Of a DNA stretch of 64,000 nucleotides, positions 11,437 to 22,342 are shown in pieces. The notes under the pieces are model-generated. The model saw only the letters and a list, made by a program, of their open reading frames with translations. It was not told the origin of the DNA and searched no databases. A program made the position numbers and the translations under genes. How positions within the stretch are numbered: position 1 is the stretch's first letter; every line of letters starts with the position of its first letter. Source of the DNA: Nomia melanderi (Eukaryota; Arthropoda; Insecta; Hymenoptera; Halictidae); contig NC_135010.1 in assembly GCF_051020985.1 (NCBI RefSeq), positions 13,638,001 through 13,702,000 of the forward strand. The letters run 5' to 3'.

Positions 11437-12720
11437 TTAACAGAAGAAGAGTATAATATGTTAGGAGAGGGGAGAAGCGGAAGAGCTGGAGGTCCTGTAA
11501 AATGATCGGATAACGGCGACAGGTCGGCGATAGCTCGAAATTGGCAAGGTGTTCCCGGCGTAGGACACGACAATTTTGCAGACGCATAGCCACGAGCGGT
11601 TTCCGAGGTTTCGAGGTTTGGGAAGTGTCCATCGGGGCGGGCTCGATGGCTGACTATGTATTTGTCTACGCACTCATGCCCCAAAGCCGTTCGTTCCGAC
11701 CAACGAACCGCATAATCCTTGACGAGAGAACCTCGTCAATCACGGCCTCGATGCGCCAGCTAGACGAATCGATACGAATTTATCCGCGAGCCGCTCGCTG
11801 CCGCGGACGCTTTCATCGTTGATTCTCTCTCATCCGGATCACGAAGTCGATGAATCGAGCACGCTCCTCGACATCGAGCACTCTCGTGTCCCGACCGCTC
11901 GACCGACCGACCGACCGACCAACCGACCGATCGACCGTTCGTCGTTCCCACGATTTCGAAACGGAACCGAGCGAAAAAGAGGAAACGAACGATGAATCCT
12001 CGCGGAAGCTCGTCGCGCTTTCACGTCGGAGGATCGGAAGTTATGAGAGCGATCCGAGCGATCCATCTTCGCTCGGAAATCTCTTGGTTCATCGTATCGA
12101 AGGGAGACTTCTATGTTTCGAGGAAACATCGCATCAGTACTCATATTCCGACGATTATCCACTTACGGCGTCGTCGAGCTAAATCGAATCTACCTTCGAA
12201 GGTTTATCCTAAGAAGCAACTACACTACTGTACCAAAGAAATAATACACCGTTTCGAAGATTCTCTAATAGCAACACAGAAACAGTCACACGAAGCTCGT
12301 CGAAAGTCTACGAAACGGAATCCCAAGCCAAGTTTCCGAGTATCGATCTGGACACCTACTCCCCCGGAGGCAGAATCCGAATTGCTCCCGCGTAAATGAA
12401 AATCTCCCGTGGAAATCGCCGGGAAAGCTCCGCGAAGGGAGGACATAGCCGTGCTCGCGGTATGCGGCGTACGAATCACCGCGGAGGTGGTCCGTGGGAC
12501 CAAGGTGGGTACCAGAAGGGTACCGAAGGACGCGGCAGGAAGCATGGAGTCGCCGGTTGGGCGCGGGTATCTTTTTTGCAACGCGAAATGGCCCGGAGAA
12601 TGTCATCCAATGAGGGTGAAGTAAAGGGAAAACAAGTAAAATAATGATAAAAGGCGGAGCCCGCGGCGTGATTTGATTGGTCGAGATATCGCCGGCGTTC
12701 GAGTCAACCCGCGAAGAAGA
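11437..12720. other. Unique non-coding DNA with a short (CCGA)n run
   Basis: A GACC/CCGA tetranucleotide run lies at about 11892-11937, interrupted by one CCAA and one TCGA variant. No gene is recognised in the rest. A minus frame of 215 codons (12286-12933) extends into the pyrimidine tract that follows and is low-complexity. Confidence 0.5.
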
Positions 12721-13182
12721 GGGGGTTGTCCTCTCCTTTCTCTCTCCTCGTCTTTCTCTCTGGCTCAGTCCTGCATCTCTCCCTCTCCATCTCTTTCTCG
12801 CTCTTTCTCTCTCTCTTTCTCTTCCATCTCTGTCCCTCCGTCTCCGTCTCTGTCGGTCTGCACAGCACACCTTCGTCACGGCTTTTCCCTCTCGATCCTT
12901 CTCTCGTCTCCTTTCGCGTCCGTCTCGTTCCACCCGCTACGTACGACGCGACCCCACACACGCTCAACGTCGACTTACTTTATTCCCCTCTCTCTCTCCG
13001 CGTCTCGCTCTCTCTCCCTCCGTCTGTCCCTCTTTTTCTCTTTATCTCCCTCCGGCCGTGGGTCCATGCTCCGCGATCGTGTCCTGACTGTGGCAGAACC
13101 ATCGGCTCTCCCTCCTCGACCTTCTCCTCCTCCCACTCGGTCGCAGCGCTCGTTCTTCGCTCTCGTTTTCTTCTTCTACTTC

Positions 13183-13214
<32 letters not shown>

Positions 13215-13253
13215 CCTCCGCATCTTCCTCCACCTCCTCCTCCTCCTCCTCGT
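12721..13253. repeat. Long pyrimidine tract with (TTC)n and (TCC)n cores
   Basis: The plus strand is strongly biased to C and T over roughly 530 bases, with CTCTCT, TCTTTCTC and a TTC run at 13183-13216, then TCC units to 13252. On the minus strand this is GAGA/GAA-rich. Long frames through it on either strand encode Ser/Leu or Glu/Arg runs and are by-products. It ends 50 bases before a TATA-like box. Confidence 0.9.
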
Positions 13254-13302
13254 CACGGGTCTTACGCGTTTGCTCGCGAGAAGTCGAGTACACTCGACGT
13301 CG

Positions 13303-13311
13303 TATAAATAG
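13303..13311 (+). promoter_or_regulatory. Possible TATA box
   Basis: TATAAATAG matches the metazoan TATA consensus well, and it follows a GAGA-type tract on the opposite strand. I see no clear initiator about 30 bases downstream and no gene to serve, so this is a weak call. Confidence 0.2.
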
Positions 13312-15773
13312 GTGCGACGACTGTCCGTGAGATCCCCGTGAAATATAGATTTAGGAGCCGGCGAAAGCTCGGGAAATCTGGATCTCGACGGGGATAGACT
13401 TCCTTTCTTTATGTGCCCTTCTTTGCTTTTTCGTTTCCGTTCCGCTGGCTTTTGATTTAAGGCTCGGACCGGCGGTCGGGGCGAGTTTCTCGGGACTTTT
13501 TGCGGAAAACAGTGCTGCTGTTCAAACTTCCGCTGGTTTATCATGCAATTTAAGCACTCCCGTATCGGTTTCTGTGGTAATCTCTCGGAGAAGCAACCAT
13601 CGTCTCCATCATCGTGGAAGAAGAGACTAACAATAGATCATCTTCACTCAAAACCGGTTAATTCGACTTTAATATTCTCCGATTCCCTTAAATTTAAATC
13701 TCTTCCGAAACTTAACCACATAACTTAAGCTCATGTAGCCATTACCAACTTCGTCAACTTCTCGAAACCAAGAAATCAGAAACCATCTCCAATCCATCCG
13801 ATCTTACCTTCGAGAACCTACAAGAATACTCGATCTTTCCCGAAAGAGTTACATCAGAAGCAGAAGCTCCGCGCGACCGCTCGCGGAACCATCTGCGAGT
13901 GGCACAGGTCAAAGGGAATGATTAGCGTGGCGAAAATTCGGGTCGAGCGTCACGTGTTCCGAGGGGCGGTTTCCGTGGCGGAAAAGTATATTGACTCGTG
14001 ATACGCCATCTGTGCGGAGGCGGCACCCTCCTGGCGTTATTGGCGAAATTAATAAGCCCCGGAGATCTCTCCGGCCGCGGTGGAAGCGGTTAATTCTGGC
14101 TTTGCTCGCGGGGCCCGGCCGTGTTGGCGGATTAGAAGCCTTTCCAAACGGATGGAAATTGTTTGCTCGACGAGCGGAGCCGAGAAGGGTGCGCCTGCTG
14201 TCGGCCGATCGGCCGGCCGAGCGAGCCGCAGACTCGCCGCGATCCGTATATCCTAAAGAAGCATCGGTCATAAATTATTTGCGCGGCCGGCCGACCGGCC
14301 AGGCATCCAGCGAGCCAGCCAGCCAGCCAGCCAGCCTGCGGCCCGATGAATTCGATTGCCGTAATCTCGAATACTCATTACGGCGCATTAAGCGGGACGA
14401 GTTCTCCAAATAAGCGTCGGAGAAGGTTCGTCGATTAATTGCCGCCGGTAATTTGTCGTTCCGCGCTGATTTATCGCCGTTCTCTATCCCCCGCGACCGT
14501 GTTCCCTTGTTCTCGTTAGACTCGGAGGTTTTTGCCGCGGCCTCTTTACCACGGAACCGACGCGGGACGAGGAGCGGGCACCGGCGGAGAGAGAAAAAAA
14601 CAAGGAGAAAAATCGCTCGGTACACGTGTTCGAGACCGATCTTCCCAGCGTCGTTAGATTACGCGAGACAATTACCGGGACGAGCGCTGCCGGCGATTCT
14701 ATTACGCGAGAGTCCGGGCCGCGGCTCCGATTTATCGTCGACACGTGGATCCGTGATCACTCGGAACGCTTGGAATCGGCGGAACGCATTTTTCCGCCGT
14801 TACGCCGAGTCACCGTCTTGTATTCCGTCTTCGATTTATCGGTATATTAACGTGGACGTCCATCTTCGATCGCGAGGAACGCGCGGAATCGCTGCGACGC
14901 GATCTTCCGTCGTCTATGAAGCTGTGTCTCTCGATGTGTCCCTCTACGCGTCTCTTCCTTCTTTCCGCTGTGCGTCTATCGCCCTCTCTGTTTCTCTATT
15001 TTTTTCCCCATTCACGCGTGCGTGCACACACGACCGAGGGCGAAGCGCCGGCGGCGAGCCGAGACCGAAGGGTAGGGGGGCCAGAACCGAAAATTAACGC
15101 CACCGCGAATCAAGACGACAATGTGATTCATCAGTTAAATCCGCGTGCATAATCCTTTACACAGCGTCCGATCCCCGTCCACTAACGTGCCGACGCCGGA
15201 GAGAGAGACGGGGTGCCGCGCGGAGGAGAAACGGGGTTGACGATGGCGGGCGGTTGGTTCTGTCAGCAGGGACTACGAATTATAATCACAGTTGTGGTTC
15301 ATGCGGCCGGGGGTGGGTCGGGGATGGAGGACGGAGGTGGACGATGGAGGACGAGGCGACGGACGGAGGAGGATGACGACGACGACGACGCTCGTCCGCT
15401 CGAGGGGATGGAAAAGGGTGTATTTACCCAGCAACGGAATACACCGGCGCCACCGAGGACGGACCTAGATGGAAATCTGCGGCATTCAGGGGCACTGGCC
15501 AAGAAAATTGGCTGACAACATTTCGCGCGGCCGTCGAATTGCCGATCCCCGGGCCCCCCTTTCCTGGACAGAAGGCGTCCGGGGGCTCCGCCGATATTTA
15601 CGCCGGACGAGCACGACGCGTCCTTCTAATCGCGGTAACCGCCGCCGTTTGTCTCCTGTGCGGCTCGTCGTTTGCGGGACTGGATTCGATTGCCCTGCGA
15701 AACTCGAGATATTGACGGTTGATAATGCGCGATACTATCGGATTCAAATGGACGAGATGGAAATAAGAGAAGG
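13312..15773. other. Unique non-coding DNA with small simple repeats
   Basis: A (CCAG)n run lies at 14311-14336 and a GAC run at 15372-15390. The 214-codon plus frame at 14453-15097 is rich in Arg and Ser with no known domain. The minus-strand GTTCTCGAAG|GTAAGA at about 13806-13815 is a good donor motif without a convincing exon. Confidence 0.5.
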
Positions 15774-16118
15774 TTAAAGTATGGAGGATTGAGACTTTTA
15801 TGCGTTTGACTTTGTTTTCCAAGTTTTGGGTATTGAGGATTAGTACGAGAAATACGTGATAAGGTTGATAATTGGTAAAATATAGTGAAATGAGAATAAA
15901 TTGAACGAAAAGCGAATTGATCGGAGATTAAAGTGGAAGATTGAGACTTCTATGCGTTAGACTTTGTTTTCCAAGTTTTGGGAATTGAGGATTGGTATGG
16001 AAAATACGCGATAAGGTTTATAATTGGTAAAATTAATGAAATGAGAATAGAATGAACGAAAAGCGAAGTGATCAGAGATTAAAGTGGAAGATTGAGACGT
16101 CTATGGGTTAGACATTCT
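15774..16118. repeat. Tandem repeat, about 152-bp unit, 2.2 copies
   Basis: Units begin near 15774, 15927 and 16078 with TTAAAGTrkrrGrATTGAGA. The first two are full length (153 and 151 bp) and share TTTGTTTTCCAAGTTTTGGG and AATGAACGAAAAGCGAA-like blocks. The third is cut off after about 40 bases. The size would suit a young satellite, but only this short array is in the window. Confidence 0.85.
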
Positions 16119-18379
16119 TAGATTTCAATAGTCTCGTAATAATCGAAGCAAAGATATTCTTGCGTTAGATAGTTAGCAGATCGACAGGAAAAAAGTAGTG
16201 AAAATCGACGACGCACGTCGTCGATGGCTCCAACAGCCGCGTCCATCCCGAAAGGCTGGGAGGCGTTTCCGACGAGAAGCCCTAATGACCGCCTCGTGCC
16301 GGCGACCGCCGAATCCCGGCCAAATAAATCCGACTTGATTGAATCATTGTTAAGCGAAACCGCGTTAAATACCCGTGAAATTAACTCGGACGATCCGTGT
16401 GCGAGAGGCGCGGGCGCGCGCGCTCGGCACGCGATCGCTGATTGGCTCGAGGGTATCGCCTTTAAAGTGCCATTTAGAGGGCCGCCGATTCTCCGGTTCG
16501 GAACCATTGATTAATGACGCGTGTCCTTCCCCGCAGCTACGATTTTCAGAAGAAACCGGCCTCCGGTTTCCGTTCGTGGCCCGGATCCTTCTGTTTCTCC
16601 CCGCTCGCAGCCATTCCGACCGGCAATTCCAGTTAATCGGATTAACGCCTCCGTAAACACCTTGAAACGAGCGCAATTAAATCCCGAACGAGGTAACCGC
16701 CTCTGGAATCCCGAGCACACTTTGTGTATCAACTAATTACCAACGATTCGGTATCACGCCACGTTATTCCATTATCTAAGCCACTCGCTTAACTCGATAC
16801 TCCTCTCGAGTCCCGATCTTATCGTAATTAATTCCGAGCAATTTGGAAACACCAGTCGCCGGTGGCTACAGCCGGTCAGCCCGATGAAGATAATAAAAGG
16901 CGGACAGAGAAGAAAACAACCCTCGGGCTCGTTCGTCGCGAACCACCCGGACCTGTCGCATCGCGTTTTCATTTCTACGCCGGCAATTCCATCTTCCGAA
17001 CAAGGTTGGCGAAATCCGTGGGCGGACGTTGGGGTGATGGCGCGGACATATGGGAGCGCCATGTGGTCACCAGCGTGTACCGTTCCGAAGATAGACGAGG
17101 ACGCGGAACGGCGAGGCTCTCCCCACGGCGAAAGTACCACCGCAGAAGAGGTGACGGGGGCCGCTGGAAAGAGACCGCAGATCCGAGTGGATCGGACGCT
17201 AAACGCTAACCGCAATTTGTAGCAATTTGTTAAGTAGCCGGCCGGAACATTACCTATATTGCGTTTACTCCCCTTGACCGGGAAGATATACTGAACACGC
17301 CGGAGGGGGGGTACGAGAGCAGATTTATCGTTCGCGGCCGGGACGGACCGGAGGAGAGTGGCAACCCCGAAGTCACGATCAATTCCTGAGAGCCGATAAA
17401 CGTCCCGCGAATGTCCTCTCGGATTTGTGCCGGGTCGCGAGCGCGTCCACTCGAGGACAGGAAGAATCGGGATCCCAGTCTCTCTCGTCCGATGAATTTT
17501 CCTTTAGCCTGGCCTTTTATCTAGAACTCGCGGCGTCCTAGAGGAAATAAGCTGCTCAGGGGCAGGCGTCCTCGCCGAGAGGGTGGCCGCCGCCGGAGTC
17601 AGGGAGCAAAAAGGAATTCAGTGTAAACTAGGAGACTCCGTGGAATCGAGGCTGGCGCAGACAATTTGAATCGTAGGTAAACTCGTCGAGGGAACTCGTT
17701 TTATCCCCGGCCGAGCTTATCGAAGTCTCCGGGGCTCTTTGGCGAGAGGACCAGCGCGACGCGACTCTCTCTTGCTCCGCTCCACGGCCTCTCCTCTCTT
17801 CGGAGCCCGCGAAGAGGGCGACGAGATTTCAGAACGAGAGCGGAACGACGGTTTGGTCTTTCGTCGGATGCTTTTAGCCGATGAGTTTCGCTTCCCTGCA
17901 TCCCGTTTCGCTTTCGTCTCGTTCTGTACCATCGCTGCCGTTCTGGCCTAACCCGGGCTCTCCTCTCTCATCCATATGTAACAGTCGTCCTGGTATTAAT
18001 GACAGGGGGAGAGAGAGACGGGACGCGACATGTTAGGTTCTTTACCCTAGAAGACTTCTCTCTCCTCCTCTCCTCCTCCTTCCGTTCTCCTTCGCCGGGA
18101 CGCCCCGCTTCATCCGACGGTCACCGGTTATAGGCGTCTACGCCGGTGTCCTCCCTTTATCTGATTAATAGAGAACGGAATTATTTGCTCGCCGCTTGTA
18201 CCGCCATTACATCGCGGTACCGCTGTCGAGCTTTACCCGACCTTTACGGCGCGTAACTGTAACTGCTGGATTTATTTTCGAGTTCGGGAACGCGTCGGGA
18301 AATTATGGATATTGGAATGATTTAGTTTGAAACTTTGGCGATGAGAAGGAAGTCTTCCGTTTCGAATGAATGATCTTTG
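16119..18379. other. Unique non-coding DNA
   Basis: No gene recognised. The stretch is GC-rich with overlapping Arg-rich frames on both strands. An acceptor-like TCCTTCCCCGCAG at about 16524-16536 lacks a matching donor. Confidence 0.5.
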
Positions 18380-18511
18380 TTAACCCTTTGCACTAGGAAG
18401 TTTGTCCCTCGATACATATACTTCTAATTTCCCTTCGAGTTAGCTTCAAATCTCATCGTTCTCGTCAAAGAATGTTAAATATCGTCATCATTCGTCGTGC
18501 GACACGGTTAA
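18380..18511 (+). mobile_element. T1-like remnant
   Basis: The left end TTAACCCTTTGCACTAGG is T1-like, but the body has diverged and the right end is only GTGCGACACGGTTAA. It shares its last TTAA with the T2 element that follows. Confidence 0.45.
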
Positions 18512-18719
18512 CACTAGGTTTACGGAACGCGTCAAATTGACGCATACTGGATCTTAGAAATATTATTTTCTAAATGTTTACGCCGATTTTGATCACACTG
18601 ACATGTACCCCAATTACCTACTATCGAATCTCCAGTTTCCACGATCTAAATAAACGAGCATCGATTCTTTTAGGAGTAATATAATGAAGTACAATAAATG
18701 CCCGTGAACCTAGTGTTAA
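18508..18719 (+). mobile_element. T2 MITE, complete (212 bp)
   Basis: The left end is TTAACACTAGGTTTACGG and the right end is CCGTGAACCTAGTGTTAA. They are inverted repeats with a single mismatch, bounded by TTAA on both sides. The body has no coding capacity. Relatives are at 28622, 49846 and 55694. Confidence 0.9.
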
Positions 18720-18948
18720 TCGGAAGCTAAAGGATTCGTTAACCCATTTCCACGCGAACGAGGTTCCTCGGTTCTGTATAGAGCACACATCCGAGAGTCT
18801 AAAGGCACCGCGGAAAAGGAAGAATATAGGACGAGCTCGAGTGTCCATTATAAATTTCAGCCGTGCATCGCTCGCGGAATATCTCTCGAGAACGTCATCG
18901 GAGATCCGTGTACCAGAGAGTACCTCGTTTTTTCGTTTATCATTGCAG
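18720..18948. other. Unique non-coding DNA
   Basis: Nothing recognised. It ends in the T-rich acceptor-like tract of the exon candidate at 18949. Confidence 0.4.
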
Positions 18949-19016
18949 ACGGGAGCGGACTCCTTGGATCTCTCCGTTCGGCTCAGGACGAGGAGGAATC
19001 AACGACGACCGCGACG
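18949..19016 (+). other. Candidate internal exon (68 nt)
   Basis: The upstream tract TTTTTTCGTTTATCATTGCAG is a textbook 3' splice site, and the downstream ACG|GTAAGG is a good 5' splice site. One frame reads, after two bases of a split codon, GSGLLGSLRSAQDEEESTTT and two more codons, ending exactly on a codon boundary. A second frame is also open. I do not recognise the peptide. This is the best exon-like segment in the window, but a single isolated exon cannot be tied to a gene from sequence alone. Confidence 0.3.
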
Positions 19017-19612
19017 GTAAGGGACACATAAATTACGCGTAACGGTGAACCGTGAATACGCGAAACGTAATCGCGCGCGCGCGCTAAGAGACACGCAGCC
19101 CGCGCAGACGATCTCTGGGATAAATATTCATATTACGTGCGCGCAGACGTTACATTATACGCCGGCTCCGTCCGCCCGGGCAAAAAAGAATTGGCGACAT
19201 CCGTTGGTCGATTGTTTTTCGCGGAAGACGGCCCTCCGGCCGATTAACACGAGTAATCGCGAATTTAACGGTTGAACGGCTGGAAATCGGCGTCTGCCGC
19301 TTGAACGTTCGATCCGAACTTTCGAGCGATTCTAGTTACTTTCACCGAAGCTCTGGTGAATTACTGGTGAAAAACTCTGGTCGTTTATTGTGAACGAAGG
19401 AACAGAAGATGTTAGACTTTTATTCGTCTATAGAGAATTTCGTGCAACGTTACACGCAATGCAATAAAAAAGCGTGCTCGTTATGGCGTTCATTAGGAAA
19501 ACGCTTTTTCGCAATACTGTCTCACTGATTTCTTGAAGCTTCGAATCTCCACGAAGTCTAGTCCGTTAGCTGAAATATTCTGAGTTTGAAAGTATCAACA
19601 CAGAAGACGCGT
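19017..19612. other. Unique non-coding DNA
   Basis: No gene recognised. A small inverted repeat, AAAAAGCGT and ACGCTTTTT, lies at about 19468-19510 with a loop of about 25 bases. Confidence 0.5.
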
Positions 19613-19785
19613 TTAACACTAGAACTATTGAGCATTTAATACGATTGATATGTAGTCTCTATAAAAATTGTAACAGATTATTTTCAGTTTCTTTGGATAT
19701 TCATCATAGTACTCGAGTAAAATTATTTATTTCCAAAATCATTCCAAATATTCAATGCCTTTAAGATATTAAAATCTAGTGTTAA
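19613..19785 (+). mobile_element. T3 MITE, internally shortened copy
   Basis: It begins TTAACACTAGAACTATTGAG and ends AAAATCTAGTGTTAA. The body matches the T3 copy at 25731 (ATTGTAACAGATTATTTTCA). The segment before the right terminus, including the GGTAGTT part of the terminal repeat, is missing. Its last TTAA is also the first TTAA of the next T3 copy. Confidence 0.8.
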
Positions 19786-19982
19786 CTAGAACTACCAAGC
19801 ATTTGATGCGATCAATACATACTCCCTATAAAATCTATAACCGATTTCCAGTTCCTTCGGAGACTCGTTACAACATTCGAATCAAACAATCAAGATCATC
19901 TCAAGTATCGAATGCCTATATCAATCGTTTCGAAACGACCAAATCGAAAGCAGTGATTTCTAGCACGGTAGTTCCAGCGCGA
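19782..19982 (+). mobile_element. T3 MITE, second copy of a tandem pair
   Basis: It starts TTAACTAGAACTACCAAGC and ends near GCACGGTAGTTCCAGCGC, where the final TTAA has decayed. The body is T3-like but more diverged than its neighbour. The two copies lie head to tail and share one TTAA. Confidence 0.75.
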
Positions 19983-20859
19983 AGAGCCGCAGAAAGACAG
20001 ATTCGAAAGATTTGTTTCGTTTCGAGTGTCATTTACGTTTCTCATAAGAAGCGAGGTACTAAGATCTCGACGCCCGCTCGCTGTCAAGAGGGAACTGAAA
20101 GGTTTCGGCGGTCTTTGTGACGGAGCCGGGGACATATGTCGGAATTAATCACAATGAGCGGCGCAGGTTGAACGGATCGGAAGGACGGGGATCCTCGTAC
20201 GCCCGGACAGATTTTCAAGCGTCCGTAAAGTGGTTGATAAAGAGGCAGCAATCGGTTAAGTCTTTTTGAACGAGGCGCGACGACGGCCACTTACCTGCAG
20301 CCCGGTGGCACTTGGACAACCGTCGACAATGAGATGAAAAGGCCGACGAAAGAGAGGAACAGAGAGAAGCCGGAGGGGCGGCAGGGGAGCGTACACGATC
20401 GCGTTTGTCCTCTTCAATGCTGCTCATCCGTCGTCATCGGTTACGGTCTCTTCTTTACTCGCGCGAACGGACTGTCCTCGCCACGGAATTTTCGTCCAAC
20501 TATTTCACCATCCTCTCTTGTACCCTGCACGCCGGCTGCGACACGAAATCGCGTTAACTAATCATCGCTGACAGCGGATATTCCGATGTGGCAGGTGTTC
20601 GACGTCTTATTCGAATAAGGATGCCTCCTGGAACATCATCTTCTGGGAGGTCGAGAATTAATAGCGGTAAATCATCGATAAAATTCTATCGCGACGAAAT
20701 GGGATTATTAACACGTTAAACGACAGAAATCTTGACTAGTTTTCTGTATAGTTATCCTTTTCAGCAAAGAAAGCAACAATTGTTCGCTATGTGCGATTCC
20801 CTTTAACGTTGAATGCACCATTTCATAAAGCAATATACCCAAACCGAGAAAATATAATA
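19983..20859. other. Unique non-coding DNA
   Basis: No recognised gene apart from the weak exon candidate at 20295-20427. TTAACACGTTAAACGAC near 20709 may be the end of another eroded TTAA element. Confidence 0.45.
20295..20427 (-). other. Candidate first coding exon (minus strand)
   Basis: GGGCTGCAG|GTAAGTGG on the minus strand is a near-perfect 5' splice site (exon end at 20295). An ATG at 20427 opens 44 codons in frame to it, beginning MSSIEEDKRDRVRSPAAPPA and continuing Ser- and Cys-rich. No family is recognised. The minus strand within it is also pyrimidine-rich, so a shorter exon starting downstream is an alternative. Confidence 0.15.
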
Positions 20860-21324
20860 TTAACCCTTTGCACTCGGAAGTATTTCGTTAGAAACACTTA
20901 ACACTTTCTAACTAGCCGAAGATGATATTTTTAAAAATTAACTCAAAGAGAAATCACAAGTACATTGAGAAACAAAGCTCTTTTATCTCAATAATTCACG
21001 CACCGATGCATTCTACAATATTAACCCTTAGCACTCCAGATGGTTTTATAATCTATCAGCAACTGCAACTAATATTAGTATCCCTAGCGAAAATGAAAAA
21101 TGATATAACATTCCTTCGATCTTTTATTTTCCTTAGTGCAAAATTTGGATGTGTGAGAAATCTAATAATTGTAGGGTAGTTTCTGTAAGATTCACTAAAA
21201 TATCTAATATTCTTCCTGGTGCGATATCGGAGCCTACAGAGTTCAAAGGGTTAAATATGAAATTTTATAATTTTACTTCGTCGAATCGCCGAATGACCGA
21301 GAGTCACCGAGTGCGAAGGGTTAA
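20860..21324 (+). mobile_element. T1 MITE, host of a nested T4 element
   Basis: It begins TTAACCCTTTGCACTCGG and ends CCGAGTGCGAAGGGTTAA, both ends clear. The body is split by a T4 copy at 21021-21254. With that copy removed, about 231 bp remain, the normal T1 size. The T1 words CTCTTTTATCTCAATAATTC and GATGCATTCTAC flank the insertion on the left. Confidence 0.9.
21021..21254 (-). mobile_element. T4 MITE nested in T1 (234 bp)
   Basis: The left end is TTAACCCTTAGCACTCC and the right end is GAGTTCAAAGGGTTAA. This is the reverse orientation of the T4 copy at 33300. TTAA is present at both junctions, consistent with insertion at a TTAA already inside T1. Confidence 0.9.
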
Positions 21325-22013
21325 CATGCTCGCGTCCGAAAGCCTTCGAAACGAAACTCTCGAGCGGCGGCGGCGGTGGCGGCGGCGGCGGGCATAAGGT
21401 TCCATTAACAGCTAAGTAGGATCGATTCGATCCGTGCTCCTGGTAAATGCTCCCAGCGCGGCAGTTAGCCCCGTGTAAATTGTCTCCGCTCGAGCGTCCT
21501 CCTTCTGTCGATCCCCCCGTCCTCTTTCTCCCTGTCGCCGTCGTTTTTGCGCGAGCGTTAACCGTACAAATTACGCGAACGCGGGACCCCAATATCCCCG
21601 AACGCTCTGCGGACAGAATGGCCCGTGCCCCGCGGGTTATTCGCCGAACAGAGCGGCCGGACGGAGAGGGAACGAGTCAAGATTCGAACATGTGGCGTCA
21701 TTTGTTACGTGCAAAGTGGGGTCCGACCGTTCGAGCATGGGTTATCTAAGCTCGCTTTAACGCGCCCACGTAGCCGGAAAACCAATGGCACGAAGGAACG
21801 AGGAATCAATGAAGCATGTAAATGTCCGCCGCGTCCCGAACGCGGGGTCAAGGGTTGAACGGGGGAAACGGCCTTTTTTCAACCGGACTCGCCGAACTGT
21901 GAAGAGACGACGTTCAACAGTGACTCGCTTATTCGAAACAGTTTTCTCAACCCTTTCCGAAGTGCTCTTGGTTTCTCACTTTGAGGTTCGACGTTAGTTC
22001 ATTCAATTGCAGC
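21325..22013. other. Unique non-coding DNA with a (CGG)n run
   Basis: A short GGC/CGG repeat lies at about 21364-21393. Nothing else is recognised. Confidence 0.5.
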
Positions 22014-22123
22014 TTAACCCTTAGCAGTCCTATGTCGAGTCAGACTCGATTCCATTTTATTACAACCTCTACCTGATTTAATTTTTTCTATATTTATTTG
22101 TATCACAATTGTACAATAAAGAG
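22014..22123 (+). mobile_element. T6 end fragment
   Basis: TTAACCCTTAGCAGTCCTAT and the following TCGAGTCAGACTCGA match the left end of the full T6 copy that starts at 22124. The body then diverges, and no matching right end is found before the next copy. Confidence 0.7.
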
Positions 22124-22293
22124 TTAACCCTTAGCAGTCCTATGTCGAGTCAGATTCGACAAATCACAATCGTACCATTTAAAGGTAACATTTCAATGGC
22201 TCCGAAATATTCTTGAATAAATAAATACAGCGTCACACAATTGTGATTTGTCGAGTCTGACTCGGTGTAGGACTGCCAAGGGTGAACTCTTTA
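22117..22293. mobile_element. T6 fold-back MITE with arms over 50 bp
   Basis: The left arm (from about 22117) and the right arm (to about 22293) are reverse complements over some 50 bases: AAAGAGTTAACCCTT pairs with AAGGGTGAACTCTTT, then GCAGTCCTA with TAGGACTGC, then CGACAAATCACAAT with ATTGTGATTTGTCG. The usual TTAA boundary (22124) lies inside the arm and not at its tip, so the inverted repeat extends about seven bases beyond it on each side. The central part (about 70 bases) is AT-rich. Confidence 0.85.
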
Positions 22294-22342
22294 GCTACTG
22301 CAGGTGTCTAAAGTTTTAAGAATTCGATTTCAGTGTACTTAT

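Noticed and set aside
12286..12933. 215-codon minus-strand frame
   Set aside because: Much of it is the Arg/Glu-rich reading of a pyrimidine tract, and the opposite strand is equally open.
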